A DNA stretch of 64,000 nucleotides from Tremella fuciformis. Its lineage: Eukaryota > Basidiomycota > Tremellomycetes > Tremellales > Tremellaceae. The DNA lies in the NCBI GenBank assembly GCA_032768795.1, contig CP136490.1:496001-560000 (forward strand), given 5' to 3'. The notes under the pieces were generated by a model, which had not been told where the DNA came from, did not search any database, and saw only the letters and a list, made by a program, of their open reading frames with translations. A program made the translations under genes and the position numbers. This document shows, one piece after another, positions 1 to 10,869 of this stretch (position 1 is the first letter of the stretch; each line of letters begins with the position of its first letter).

Positions 1-315
1 CGAGAAGGGCTATGAAAGCCGGGGCCAGGGATCGGAACTGAAATCACAGTGAAAAGTGCGTCCTAGCCGAAAGGATAGCCTAGCAAGCAGAGGAAGGGGG
101 GCTCTGAATAATAAGAGCCGGGAAGCTCGTGAGGCTTGGCGGCGATCGCTTGGTCAATCAGTCATAAACACTTGCATATGTACAGTACATCATGTCGTTT
201 CAAGAGGAAGTATTTCACAAGGAGTCTTGATGCCGTTCTGGAAACGAACAGGAGTTTGCGGGCCATATCAATGTGAAGAGAGGAATTGAATCGAAGCGGA
301 GCCGACAGCCTACCC

Positions 316-1041
316 CTATGTTGTGAACGACTGAGCTCCTCCAGGTAGCGAATGCCGTTCCGCCCTTTGCTTGAGCAGGTTCTCTCGGATAACGTGGCTC
401 ATTCCTTGTTCCTCGGATAACCAATCCGTTTCTAGACGAGTTCTATCATTGTTACTAGGGCGTAGCTCAGCGAAGAACTTAAATTTCGCCTGCAATAAGC
501 TATTCGGCTTGCCGTTTAGCTTTTCTACAAGCTCGTTGTGGAGGCCGTGCATTTCAGTAACTAGGCGTTCATAAAGGATTGCGTAGGGAACGGCGGCTCT
601 TATACGCTCATAAAAATGTGGGTCCTCTTCATCGGTCGGGACCGCAACAGTTTGCGCGATCTTGCGGTACCTGGCGTTGTGCATCAGGTCATCAAGTGCT
701 GGCTCGAGCAGAGTGCGCTCTATGGGTTTTTAGCTAGACTCGGCCCGGCTCGTATGGTTATGCTCACCAGAGAAAGCAGTCACAAGGTCTGTAAGTGTTT
801 GTTTCCTCGGAGTTTTTGTGCTCGCCTCGCCCTTCGAGGAGACTTTCTCCTCGATGAGGTCGTCCATTGCTAGGCACAAAATCTGTTTCCCGACGTACTC
901 GCGATCCGCCTCCCTCATCGAAAAGGTAGCCTGCTGCCACCTGTAAGCAAGTGGCATCTGTCCTGAGGGCTTCTGGCCTGATATCACTTGGACTGCTTCG
1001 TCGTCGTCGTTACCACGCATTCCTTTAGTCCGCTCTGCCAT
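316..1041 (-). CDS. orphan protein, 225 aa, two exons
   Basis: I do not recognise this protein. The ATG at 1041-1039 (MAERTKGMRG) starts a frame that meets a stop inside an intron at 720-767 (48 nt, GTGAGC donor, CTAAA branch, TAG acceptor). Splicing joins LVTAFS to ERTLLEPALDDL and continues to the stop at 316. The product is charged and probably mostly helical, with no signal peptide or membrane segment visible. The coding length is 678 nt, equal to two of the tandem orphan genes near 17.7-19.4 kb, though I cannot show homology. The frame is open upstream as far as 1071, so a further 5' exon is possible. The DNA from 1 to 315 holds no gene that I can support. Confidence 0.5.
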
Positions 1042-1071
1042 TCGGTCAGTGATCTCATCAGGATTCACCAA

Positions 1072-1939
1072 CCCGCTTTGCTCTGCGCCCCAGTTGCCCA
1101 GGACAGAGCTCCTCAGACTGTCACTCAGTCATTCTCCTTCGCTCCACACTGGAGGAAGCAACCTCACCTGGGTGGAACCTCACCATCTTGAGACTCAAAT
1201 TCGACGTTATCCTGGGTCCAAGACGGATCCCAGAGACTGTCGTTGTCAACGGCCTCCTGCATGAGGTAATGACCTGTTCAATGTTGATCAAACTTCTGCC
1301 AAATCATCTTTGCGACTACTCAGGCAAGGTCTACCCACAAATAGAGTATGTTGAGTCTACGAAGAGAAGTGTTGTTGTATGGACTGCTGTGGGGAAGACC
1401 TTCAACCTGGGGAAGGACTCGCCTCTTTTAAGCTCTGTTCAGCGACGTACAAGATCGCCCTTCCTTTGCTACCCGAGCATTACCACGATCCACAGTCGTT
1501 CATGCACAAAAGAAGCACGGCAAATTTGCTCTGACGTTTTCGAATCATCTCAACACTCTGACTGCTGTATTTGAACGAGATATGTCAAGCCTTCAACACA
1601 CATCGTCAATCTTTTGATCAGAGACCTCTGCCCTCGCACGTTACAGGCGCATACGCTCAGGCGAGACCTTTGCTTCGGCACATCACTCTTAAGTGAGCCA
1701 ACGTTGCGAAATCAAATATCGCTTCAAGTCGCGAAAGTGTGCAAACAGACTTTGGGTGTGCCATCATCATCCAACTTCGTGTGCAATAGATGGAGGTCCT
1801 CCTTCCTTCCACGCTTGAGCCTATCTCTGAGGCAGTCGCTCACGACCCGGACCAATGAGAACATATGGCATGCTTTCAAAGCCTGGCTTACGCTCAAAGT
1901 GGCGGGAAATCGTGGATATCTGAGGAATGTCCCGTTCTA
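1072..1939. other. no supportable gene
   Basis: Two plus-strand open frames of about 125 codons lie here (1188-1574 and 1614-1994). Their products are low in recognisable motifs, and neither has flanking splice signals or an ATG context that persuades me. I read this as the upstream region of the minus-strand gene ending at 316 and the downstream region of the one ending at 1940. Confidence 0.4.
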
Positions 1940-2856
1940 TCAGGCTCTACGAGAACTACGAGGCACTCTGTCCCAATCAAATGATGCGATATAAGCGCGT
2001 ATTCCAGTTTCACGGTGCAGATCGCTTAGTAGCCTCGCCTCTGTCGCCTCCCAATCTCCCTTGAGCCGGCGGATGACTTCCTCCGTGCCGCACAGCTTGG
2101 CGAAACAATCGGCTTTGGCTGCCTCCCAGGACGCTTTGTCTTCAAGATCGTTGCAGTGGCTTATCATGGCGTCGGCAATGTTCACCCGCTGCAGCCAATA
2201 CGCACTGGCAGATTGAGCGCGTTTCTCAGGTGATTTTCCATCACCGAATGTCTCGTCCGCCCTTTCAAGCAGTGTATAGAAATTTTTCCAGCTCTTGTAC
2301 TTGCTTTGAACGTGGCCAAACGTGTCCTGGAGCAGTGATATGTCTCGCCCGTAAGCAACTGGTTGACTTCGCGCTGCATGATCAATGGCTCACCATCGGA
2401 CCTTCCAAGCGAGTATTCGACTTGCTTCAAATCAGCCGCGTCAAGAACTTGGAACAGCCTCTTGCCTCGTATGTAATGTGGCGGTAGGGATTCCGCCAGT
2501 TCCGCCTCGTTCAATGTGTGTTGATACGCAGTGGAAAGGACGCTTTTGTAGTTCTGTAAGATAACTGCATTGGGGACATCCGTGCACGAACTCGACTGCT
2601 TGTCTTCGACCGCTGTCAACGATAATCTGCTCTTGTCATTGTAGGGATCGTCTTTCACGATTCTCGAGTCCAGATGCAGGGTCGCAGGTGGGCTTCGACT
2701 GGAGCCGGTTGGCCGTGGTGAAGTTGCAGTCAAGTAGTCCGTCTTAAGGGTTCGTTTCGCTCTCGTCGACCGCCTATCGGATACGACCTTCGACACTCGT
2801 GTTGGTTGCGAGCTATTCTGTGAGGCAGTGCTTCTAGGCAGGAGGTATCTTGGCAT
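1940..2856 (-). CDS. orphan protein, 293 aa, two exons
   Basis: Unrecognised. The ATG at 2856-2854 opens a frame with a basic, Ser/Thr-rich N-terminal third (about residues 1-90), then a predicted helical region. An intron at 2359-2393 (35 nt, GTGAGC donor, CAG acceptor) is needed, because the long frame stops at 2182 while the protein-like sequence continues in another frame. The junction reads YSLGRSD-VAYGRDISLLQ. The C-terminal half (SKYKSWKNFYTLLERAD, then AYWLQRVNIADAMI) recalls the Trp-containing helices of the orphan array at 15-20.5 kb, so it may be a distant relative. That link is an inference from pattern only. The N-terminus could start further upstream, since the frame is open to 3006. 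Confidence 0.5.
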
Positions 2857-3654
2857 CTGTCTACGCTTTCGAGAAGAGACGACAGAGGATAAAAAGTGGG
2901 TTTCTGCGAGGCAGGTGGGCACAATAGGGGAGATCTCGTCTCTTGGACATCCCCCGTTTCCAGACAGATCGGTTACATATGTACGTATGGCAAGGCCCCC
3001 TGTCACACTGAAAGCGGTGTCTCGTTCACACTCCTTTTTGCATGTATTTGCAATACCAGCTTCGACTGCTCCACTTGACTTCCATTGCGTGCGGTGCTCG
3101 TATTTAATCTGTCTGTGATGTTTGACGGACTACTGCTGACACACGAAGTCATGCTGAGTCTGTGGTCTTTGGCACTGCCCACTCGCGGCCTGGATCCCCC
3201 CACCCCTACAATAAAGTAAGTCCCGAGAAGTTGCTACCAAAGTCGAGCTTTTGGCATAAGGTCTAGTGATTTATGCTAGTCACTCAACGGGAGCAGGGAC
3301 TACGTCCCAAATTTCACAACACTGCAGGGGAGCAGTGGGCGGTCCGCTCCTACCGAACACCGCAGAATTATCTCGTGGATACCATGCCTCGGTCATCTGG
3401 CCAGTACTGCACAAGGGAAGCTGCGCCTCCTCAGCATGAGACGACTGCGCATTAAACATGAATGGTTGACTCCAGGTTTCACGACCTCACGCAGGCTTTG
3501 GGTGAGGGGGAAATGAAAGGACCTTCCGCGAGTCCTGCCGTACTGTCTCAACGTCATACCTCGCTCTAGGACGCTTTAAGTTTGGCCCGCTCAATTTCAC
3601 AGGGCCATTTGTGCTCGTATTGTTCTTCCACTCCCAAGTTCCGCTGGCCGGACC
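2857..3654. other. intergenic, no gene seen
   Basis: About 0.8 kb between the minus-strand orphan gene and the plus-strand secreted-protein gene. Only short frames without motifs occur. It should hold the promoters of both divergent genes; no clear TATA-like element stood out. Confidence 0.4.
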
Positions 3655-4763
3655 ATGACGCTCCTTCTGCCCCTACTACCTATCGTGGCGCTGGTCGCCC
3701 GGGGGGTAAGTGCCATACCAGCTCCGGTCGCCCGTAATGGCAACGTCACACGCGATGCTAGCTCAGTATATTCTCTCAGTGGGGTATCGGTGACTACGTA
3801 AGTCTGCTCGTGTACCTATCCGGTCTGAGCCCCTTCGAGCGCCCGAGGCTGACGACCAGGTACTACGACGCCGAATGGCAGACCGATGGTGATGTCTGCG
3901 CTGGCACTTGGGGCTCAGGCTGGTCGGCAAACCAGAATCAGGGAATCCCGACATGCGAGTGGAACCTCCCCGGAGACGGCGCGCCGAGCCTGGCAGATCT
4001 AGCTACGAATCGTATTGTCGGTACGTTGCAATGGACTCTTGCTGCGCCCTCAGAGCTGAGGTGACAGCTATGAACCGGGACTGGCTGGAGGGGGATCTCG
4101 CCGCGTATTGTGGCAAGGAGTGTGGTCATCCTCTGGAATGTTTGTGCCCTGGTGCTGATCATACAGGGTGCAGATACTCAAAGCGGACGGTACTGTCTTC
4201 GAATTTTCAGAGGGCTCACTTGTTCTTTGGGATGGCTGTGCGGCGTGTGCGAGCGCGTCAATTGTAGACCTGTCGGGTGGGTATCTCCTCTGGAAAATCG
4301 TAAGGCTGACTGGAGAGCTCCTGCTTGGACAGCACTTACTGGCTCTTCGGGCGGAGAATGCGGGAAGCTTGGCACCTTCACCGTGAATGTACTCAACAAC
4401 CAAGTGTGGCAGCCAGTCACGAATGGGCAATGGGCAGGTCCAAATGGTAAAACATACGGTTCCGGGTCTACAGGCGGCGGGTCCTCGGCAACAGTCTCCC
4501 CACCTGTCACCACCAGCACGGCGCCGGTGACGTCTCCTTCGACGCCCGGATCTTTGGTTGCGTCTGTTTGTCAGGCGGGGGTCAATCAGTGCAACGGGGC
4601 AGAAGTTCAAATTTGCGACTACGTCAGCAATGCGAACGGAGGGGTCCTTGGTGAGCAGTGCACATCTGGTGTGAGGTCTAGGCTAATCCGTGTAGGCTGG
4701 AAGACCACAGCCACATGCACTACTTCCTGCATCATGAGCGGGACCGCCGCATTGTGCTCATGA
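3655..4763 (+). CDS. secreted double-psi beta-barrel-like protein, copy 1 (303 aa)
   Basis: Five exons: 3655-3797, 3860-4020, 4068-4119, 4167-4276, 4318-4763. The protein begins with a signal peptide (MTLLLPLLPIVALVARGVSA). The core runs from TTYYDAEW through ATNRIVAMNRDWL and AYCGKEVQI to SLVLWDGCAACASASIVDLS. The last segment resembles the second half of the double-psi beta-barrel of expansin/barwin/RlpA proteins, where a conserved Asp and Cys precede an IDLS-type strand. A Ser/Thr linker leads to a C-terminal Cys-rich module (QCNGAEVQICDY and about four more Cys). Such proteins usually act outside the cell on walls or polysaccharides; the exact activity is unknown. It shares intron positions with the two minus-strand copies that follow. 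Confidence 0.7.
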
Positions 4764-5081
4764 AAGCCATTTTGGCGTACGAGTCGAATACTTTGCCGCT
4801 GGAGGCTGGCCCACCAGCACTGTATCGAGCTATACTGTGCATCGATGTTTACACTACTGTTGTAGCATCTTTCCGCATCTCGATGACACGGTTTACGCTC
4901 CAAAAGCGTTGCCATCAGACAGACAGACAATGCGCACGGAACATCCCGAGCGCCACCTTGGCAGGTCATCGGGATTGTCCGCCTAGATACACACTACTGC
5001 GCCAGTAGACAGGATTGAACAATGATTCGGGCAAGCCTCCACGTCCAGCCACTCTGCACATCTAAGCTTGAACTCCTCGAC
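4764..5081. other. convergent 3' intergenic
   Basis: Short region between the stops of two convergent secreted-protein genes. Nothing beyond untranslated sequence is visible. Confidence 0.4.
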
Positions 5082-6183
5082 TTAGGCTCCGACACATTCA
5101 CCTGAAAAGCCGCTGGTTGCCCCACACAGCTGTAAGGTGTTCCCGTTGCACTGCCAATTTCCGAATGCACATCCTCCGCCTACGAGCGTGGAGTTGTTCC
5201 GAGGACGGCAGGTACACGATCTGCCCTTCTTCTTGCACGTCTTCAGAGCAGGGGGTGCGGACACTGAGGACGCTATGAAGGTGGAGGAGGTACTCGTTGG
5301 CAGGCTTTCTGTCGAAATACTAGTTCGTGATCCTTCAGCAGGTGGTTGAGTGTCCGAGGGCTGCTGAAGCTGTCCATCGTTGGCAAGACAGGCGCGATTG
5401 GAGTATGACAGGTCGTTCGGTTTCCAGGCGTCATCGCAGGCGGGTTGCCATATGTATTCGTCCAGAATCTCGACCATCAGACCTGGCGAGGGATTGATAC
5501 CGGGAGAGGCCCCGGCTGAGCAGGTGTTGTCGTTCGACAAGAGAGCAAAAGCCTGGCCTGAGGCCTTCAGCGGGTCACCGCACATCTGAAGGCTTCTCAC
5601 CTGACATGTCAATGATTGGCTCAGTCTCGGCGGCGGCACAGCCGTCCCAGAGGACCAAGTCTCCCTCAGGTAGCTTGAACTCATCTCCAGTGGGAAGTGT
5701 GACCCGCACTCTCCATGTCAGCATGTGCCTTGCAAATTCGTCTCGTGTCTCATGCACCCACTTCTTCCCGCACAGCCACATGTTCGCCGCCAACAGATTC
5801 CGGTTCATGGCTGCACCTTCAGCCAAACAGACCCAGCAAAGAACGAACGACTTGCCGACGATCCTGTTCGTCCCGAGTTGCTTCATGGTCGGTGCCGCTG
5901 TGGGCGACATGTAGTAATCACACATAGGTTGGCCGGCATTGATGCCTGAAGTATCCGCCCAGTTTGCACCCTGCGACGCTGCGCACGGATCTCCATCGGT
6001 GTCCGTGAGCACGTCGTAGTAGCTGGAATCAGGAGGAGCGCATATAAGGGTAAGTGTAGGTGCTGACTAGGTCGCCCATGCATTGTTCAGGGTATATATC
6101 GCCTTCGTGGTATTTGTCTGTGCACGGACAAGCCAGCTCGCCAGCATTGACAACCAAGAAAGAGCAGACAGCGATGTCTTCAT
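5082..6183 (-). CDS. secreted double-psi beta-barrel-like protein, copy 2 (305 aa)
   Basis: Exons: 6183-6068, 6022-5856, 5810-5762, 5710-5601, 5557-5082. Signal peptide MKTSLSALSWLSMLASWLVRA. The core repeats the family pattern: YYDVLTDTDGDPC, GTNRIV, AMNRNLLAANMWLCGKK, then GDLVLWDGCAAAETEPIIDMS. A Ser/Thr-rich linker precedes the module CAFGNWQCNGNTLQLCG. Intron 5811-5855 starts with GCAAGT, a GC-AG intron; it is in frame and lacks a stop, but the two paralogues place an intron exactly there. The first intron has a weak GTCAGC donor. The C-terminus stops soon after GECVGA, about 35 residues before the end of copy 3, so either the tail is lost or a last intron (GTGAAT near 5099) is missed. 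Confidence 0.68.
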
Positions 6184-6418
6184 CAGACACCCAATGGTCA
6201 ACAGGGGGCTCTCGGCAGAGCTTGGAGCTGATGGTACGGTGAGAGTGAAGCGGGTCGGGAGGATTGTGTGTAGAATTTGGGTACTTGACGTGGGTTGTCA
6301 GTGATTCCCGCCGATGAATGGGAACTTGCGAAACTCTCGGCGAGACTGGAGCCTCCTTTGATTTCCCGACTCCTCGCCGGCCTGGGCTCCGTAGACCGCC
6401 TTTGCCCCCGACGCGACC
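6184..6418. other. intergenic between two same-strand paralogues
   Basis: Upstream region of copy 2 and downstream region of copy 3. No gene or clear element seen. Confidence 0.35.
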
Positions 6419-7610
6419 TCATTCGCAGATCACAGATCCAGAAGAGGTGATGGTGCAAGACGCAGTGCAGCTTTGTGCAGTGTACCAAGCTGCGATATCA
6501 GTCCCATTGGTCATGGTGGTGAAGCACGACATACCCAGCTCGCCCGTCGTCATCCCGCACACTTGCAGGTCATTGCCATTGCACTGCCAAGCACCAAATG
6601 TACAATTGCCGCCTGAGGTGGTGTTCGTGTTGCTGTTGGGGTCGTTGTAGTACTCGTGGAATGCCCCGGCTGGCAGACTTTGACTAGGCGTGCTTCCGAC
6701 GGACACCGTCACGCTCGGCTGCTGATAGACGCTGGTGCTAATGCTCGCAGTGGATAGCGAAGTCGCGACAAGAGATGTCGACGCACCCGAGCTGGAATTG
6801 CCTCCTCCTCCTGAGGCGTCACAAGACCCGATCGCAGGTGGATTGATGGACTCAGAGGCGACTGGCGGGTCGACCGTGCCTATGTGACAAAGGCACTCGG
6901 TGTCGGAATAGCTCGCCGCGTTGCCCGTGGACCAGGAATCATCGCAAGGAGGTTTCCACACGTAGTCATCCAGTATCTCAACCTTGAGCCCAGTGAAACC
7001 CGCCGATGCCGGAGGCGGATAAGTACCCATCGAGCAGCTCGAATCGCCGCTGATGGCCGCAAATGTGGTTGCGGAGAGATCAACGATCGACTTGGTCTCG
7101 GCCGCTTGGCAGCCATCCCAGACGAATAAGTCGCCTTCCGAGTTGTCATAGACTGTTCCATCGGGCTGCGTAATGCGGACCCTGCGGTCTCAGCTCTGGC
7201 GCTCTTGAAGGGGCACGACCTGCTTTTTGCCACACAACCACATGTTCGCTGCCAGGAAGTTACGATTGACCGCTGGAGACCTCAGTATCGCTTGTCATTG
7301 TCGGGTCAATCACCTACCGACGAATCTATTTGTGCCCAAGGAAGAGATGAGTGGCGCCTGTTCTTTGGACATATACCATTGGCACATGGTGGTGCCGGAC
7401 TTGATCCCATCACTGCCTTCATGGCACGGATCCCCATTTGTACTGGCGAAGTTGTCGTAGTAGCTGGCCATTTTAGCAAGCTCATTGTGCCGCTAACTCA
7501 ACCCACTATGTCGCGTATGCCCCGTCCAATGTCCACAGGACATTCTGAGCCTCTGCCAGCCAGCTGGCAGTGGTCAGCCAAAAGAGTGTGAGGGTGAGTG
7601 CGTCAAGCAT
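6419..7610 (-). CDS. secreted double-psi beta-barrel-like protein, copy 3 (353 aa)
   Basis: Exons: 7610-7507, 7463-7318, 7272-7224, 7181-6419. Signal peptide MLDALTLTLFWLTTASWLAEA. Core: YYDNFASTNGDPC, GTNRFV, AVNRNFLAANMWLCGKK, then GDLFVWDGCQAAETKSIVDLS, followed by VEILDDYVWKPPCDDSW. A long Ser/Gly/Thr linker leads to the Cys-rich end (GAWQCNGNDLQVCGM, with QSCTASC and a terminal Cys). Intron 7182-7223 starts with GCAGGT; only this GC donor keeps the frame into VRITQPDGT. The intron that the other two copies carry after the DLS/DMS motif is absent here, so an intron was lost or gained inside the cluster. Exon 3 is 49 nt in both minus-strand copies. Confidence 0.7.
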
Positions 7611-8097
7611 CCTGTCAGCTTGGCTGATGGGTAGGCATTGGCAACTCGGGCTGCCTGTGCACGAGCGGCGAGGGAAAGTAGTGTCGTCTGGGACAAAGAG
7701 CCAGGTTCTGCGTGTAGTCGGGTGACGACCCTCCCACACTTCCTTTCAGTCATCAGACAGTCCGAGAATGCCTCTGACGAGTTTCGCCCCAGTTGAATCC
7801 TTTCATCCATCCGCGACTCTTTTGCAAACTGAGGGGAACCCCGATTAGTGATCAACCTGCTGTTGTTTTGTGCGGGAGGTGTCACGGCCTCGGGGTCTGC
7901 TGACTCACATGTCGAGGGTCCTTCCTCGCATGCAGCTTTAGAGTTTCCCCACTCTCGACTTGGCAGAGGGTGGGGGAACAGGTCGGCGACTTGTCCGATT
8001 TCCTCGTCCAGCAGGGTGGGGTTGGTTTGTGTATCTCGAGCCTCAGTGAAGATGCTTCCATGCTGTCCCACATTGGGTTCGACGTTCGGTCAATGCG

Positions 8098-10048
8098 ATG
8101 AGGGCGGACGAACACGCATCGACTCCGCTCGGCGATGTCTTGTTTCTCGGGCCGCTCGTCGTACCCGGTGACGACCTACCCGCATATGTCGCCGATGTGC
8201 TGGTGACCAATGGCCTTATCGCCCGTATAGGCGAGCCTGGCACAGTCGACAGTCCCAACGCAAGGCGGGTGCAAGGTCATGGGTGTATCTTGTGCCCTGG
8301 CTTCATCGACATGCATGCTCACAGCGATCTATACTTGCTCAGCCACCCGGCACACGAGCCGAAGATATCGCAAGGCTGCACAGTGAGGCCCACCGCGCAG
8401 CTGACCGACAAGCTCATCAGCAGACCGAAGTCATCGGTCAGGATGGTATCTCCTATACGCCTGTCCGTACCGATAAGCAATTGAGAGCGATCCGCGATCA
8501 GATTGCAGGCTGGAACGGCAACCCGTCAGACGAGGAATGCGCTACCTCTCTGAAGGGTGTAGGCATGTTCGAGTGGACCACATGCGGGGAGTACGTGGAC
8601 TGCCTGGAACGCAACCAGACTGCGACGAATGTCTGCGCACTGGTCCCTCAGGTGAGTTGATGTTCGATAGTCTACGGATATGTGGTTGACATGCAGGGCA
8701 ATCTGAGGTTGCTCGCGTGTGGGCCAGAGGATAAGCCTTGTACGGCCGACGAGCTACAGGAACAGGTAGCCCTTCTGTCTGAAGCCATGTCGCAAGGGGC
8801 TGTAGGCATGTCAAGGTACGCCAAGACGGCGTACGTCTCGTCTCGGCTGACCCGGCGAGTGGCCTGACATACACGCCCGGGATGTACGCCTCAACGGAAG
8901 AGCTCACCGAGCTCTGTAGGCACCTGGCCCAGCACTTCCCCGGATCCTACTACTGCCCACACACTCGGAGCTATGGGAAGGGTGCACTCGATGCATACAA
9001 GGAGATGCTCGACATTGGCCGAGAAACAGGATGCCCTATTCGCATGTCTTTACCTGCGACCAGCGATCATTGTGACTGACGCACAGACCTCACGCACGCA
9101 ACGATGAACTTTGCCGAGAATGCAGATCGGGCACACGAGCTCACCAGCATGATCGATGCGGCCCGCAAGGACGGTGTTGCGGTCAGCCTCGACTCGTACC
9201 CGTATTCACCTTCATGCACGACACTTGCCTCGCTTCTTCCGAGCTGGGCTAGCAGTGGGGGTCCCGATGCCACGCTTGAAAGGCTGGAGAAAGCCGATCT
9301 CAGAGAGCGAATACGGCGAGAAATGGAGGAAGAAGGGTGTGATGGTGGGCATGGCATACCAGTGGATTGGGAGACTATCCAGGTAGGAGCGATGCGTATG
9401 GTCCGGACTCATTCCTGACTGTACAGGTCGGCGCGACCACCCATCCTGACCTCGCTCCATTCTCGGGGCGCCGTATCGCTGAGATAGCGAAGAAGCTGAA
9501 CAAGCCGCCCGTCGAAGTATGCTTTGACATACTTCGCAAAGACCGCCTGGCGACCAGCTGCATCATGCACGTTGGTCATGAGAACAACGTCAAGCAGATC
9601 ATGCGCCATGCTTGTCATTGCGGCGGTAGCGACGGCATCCTACATGGTCAGAACCTTCACCCGAGAGTGAGTTCGCATTGCTGTACGCCGCTTCGATGCA
9701 TTTGACCATCAGGCGTATGGAACCTTCCCGCGATTCCTCGGGCACTACGCTCGTGATGAGAAGATAATGTCAATTACGGACATGATCCCTCATCTCACTT
9801 CTCGACCCGCCAAACGATTAGGCATATTCCCACATCGTGGTCTCGTTGCCGAGGGGTCTGCTGCCGATCTGGTGCTCTTCGACCCGGAGAAGATTCGAGA
9901 TATGGCCACATTCGATCAGTCAAAGCAGCCAGCCCTAGGCATCCGGTTCGTCCTGGTGAATGGGCGCATAGCACTGGATGAGGGCAAAATGGTGGGTATA
10001 CGGGCAGGAAAGGTCTTGCGAAGACGACAGGACGGCAGTGTATGGTAG
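8098..10048 (+). CDS. N-acyl-D-amino-acid deacylase (D-aminoacylase), 561 aa
   Basis: Amidohydrolase-superfamily enzyme that would release D-amino acids from N-acyl-D-amino acids. Seven exons: 8098-8382, 8424-8651, 8697-8815, 8860-9041, 9087-9382, 9427-9666, 9713-10048. Family marks in order: GFIDMHAHSD (metal-binding HxH), TTEVIGQDGISY, SYYCPHTRSYGKGAL, PIHLTHATMNF, DSYPYSP, SCIMHVGHENN, GSDGILHGQNLHPRAYGTFPRFLG, and a C-terminal strand domain AEGSAADLVLFDPEKIRD. The fourth intron (9042-9086) must begin with GC (GCATGT) to give PI-HLTHA in frame; no GT donor does so. No signal peptide is visible, so the enzyme is probably cytosolic. The gene converges on the Nudix gene and lies close to a D-serine dehydratase-like gene, which fits a D-amino-acid scavenging role. 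Confidence 0.88.
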
Positions 10049-10098
10049 GCTATTGGAAGCATACGCAAACCTAAGAGGTCGAGATCACTCATCATGTC

Positions 10099-10704
10099 TC
10101 ACACCAAAGCCGGTAACTGAGCGACCGTTTCCAATGCACGGCGAACCGTTCCTCTCATCGCCTCTGTCATCTCCAGGTTCTCCCACTCGCCGTTCCCCAC
10201 CCACCGTAAGGCCTGATTCTCGTCGAGATTGAGCTTGATCCGCGTTCCAGGCTCCCATCGCACCTTGACGACAAAGTTGAGCTGTTTCGATCGCCCTTTG
10301 GACGTCTCATACTCGAACCCCATGAACTCCTTCCGTATGCTCTCCACTTGCAGTCCTGTCTCCTCTCGGACTTCTCGTACTACTGCCTCGAGTATCGTTT
10401 GGTCGGTCCCATACTCGGCGTGGCCGCCGGGAAGTTCCCACTGGTCCGGATATGCGCCCTCGTTGCTGGCGCGCTGGACGAGCAGGATCTGATGATCATT
10501 GGCTTGGTCGTTCTGCACCGTCGCTTGCGAGGGCCACTTCGCCTCGTCCTTGACTGCTGCCGAAGGTCTTACAATTGCGGCACCGACTACGAGCCGCTTG
10601 CCTGCGTTCGATGATAGCTTCGCGAACTTGCTGAGAGGTATGACTCGGTGGGCTAATGAGCGATGGAAGGTGAAGTTCGGGTTCTTGAACTCCACGACGC
10701 CCAT
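10099..10704 (-). CDS. Nudix hydrolase, 201 aa, no intron
   Basis: A single exon from an ATG at 10704. The Nudix box is clear: ELPGGHAEYGTDQT followed by REVREETGL, whose Glu residues bind the divalent metal. Compared with the common box, two extra residues lie between the GG and the REVREE helix, so the spacing is unusual. Earlier in the protein LLVQRA is the usual strand, and GGxAxxG-type chemistry suggests hydrolysis of a nucleoside diphosphate linked to another group; the substrate cannot be told. The gene sits between the D-aminoacylase (convergent) and the D-serine dehydratase-like gene (same strand, 165 bp downstream of its stop). A functional link to them is not shown. Confidence 0.85.
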   Translation of the reverse strand: MGVVEFKNPNFTFHRSLAHRVIPLSKFAKLSSNAGKRLVVGAAIVRPSAAVKDEAKWPSQATVQNDQANDHQILLVQRASNEGAYPDQWELPGGHAEYGTDQTILEAVVREVREETGLQVESIRKEFMGFEYETSKGRSKQLNFVVKVRWEPGTRIKLNLDENQALRWVGNGEWENLEMTEAMRGTVRRALETVAQLPALV

Positions 10705-10869
10705 TGCCGTATCTGGATGACGGCTTGTAGTGACTGCGTCACGTAGGACGGAGTACCCGCTGCACGTCGCAGTACAAAGCCCAAGTCACGGACAAAGGAT
10801 GTCCGCAAAGTCGAGTTTGGGGACAGCCGCAAGCGTGGCTGAGTGGCATTACGACCATGCATCTAGCTA

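Noticed and set aside
1188..1994. Two plus-strand open frames of about 125 codons
   Set aside because: No motifs, no splice support, and composition like intergenic DNA; they lie upstream of a minus-strand gene.
4068..4610. 180-codon minus-strand frame across the first secreted-protein gene
   Set aside because: It runs through exons and introns of the plus-strand gene, whose model is backed by two paralogues.
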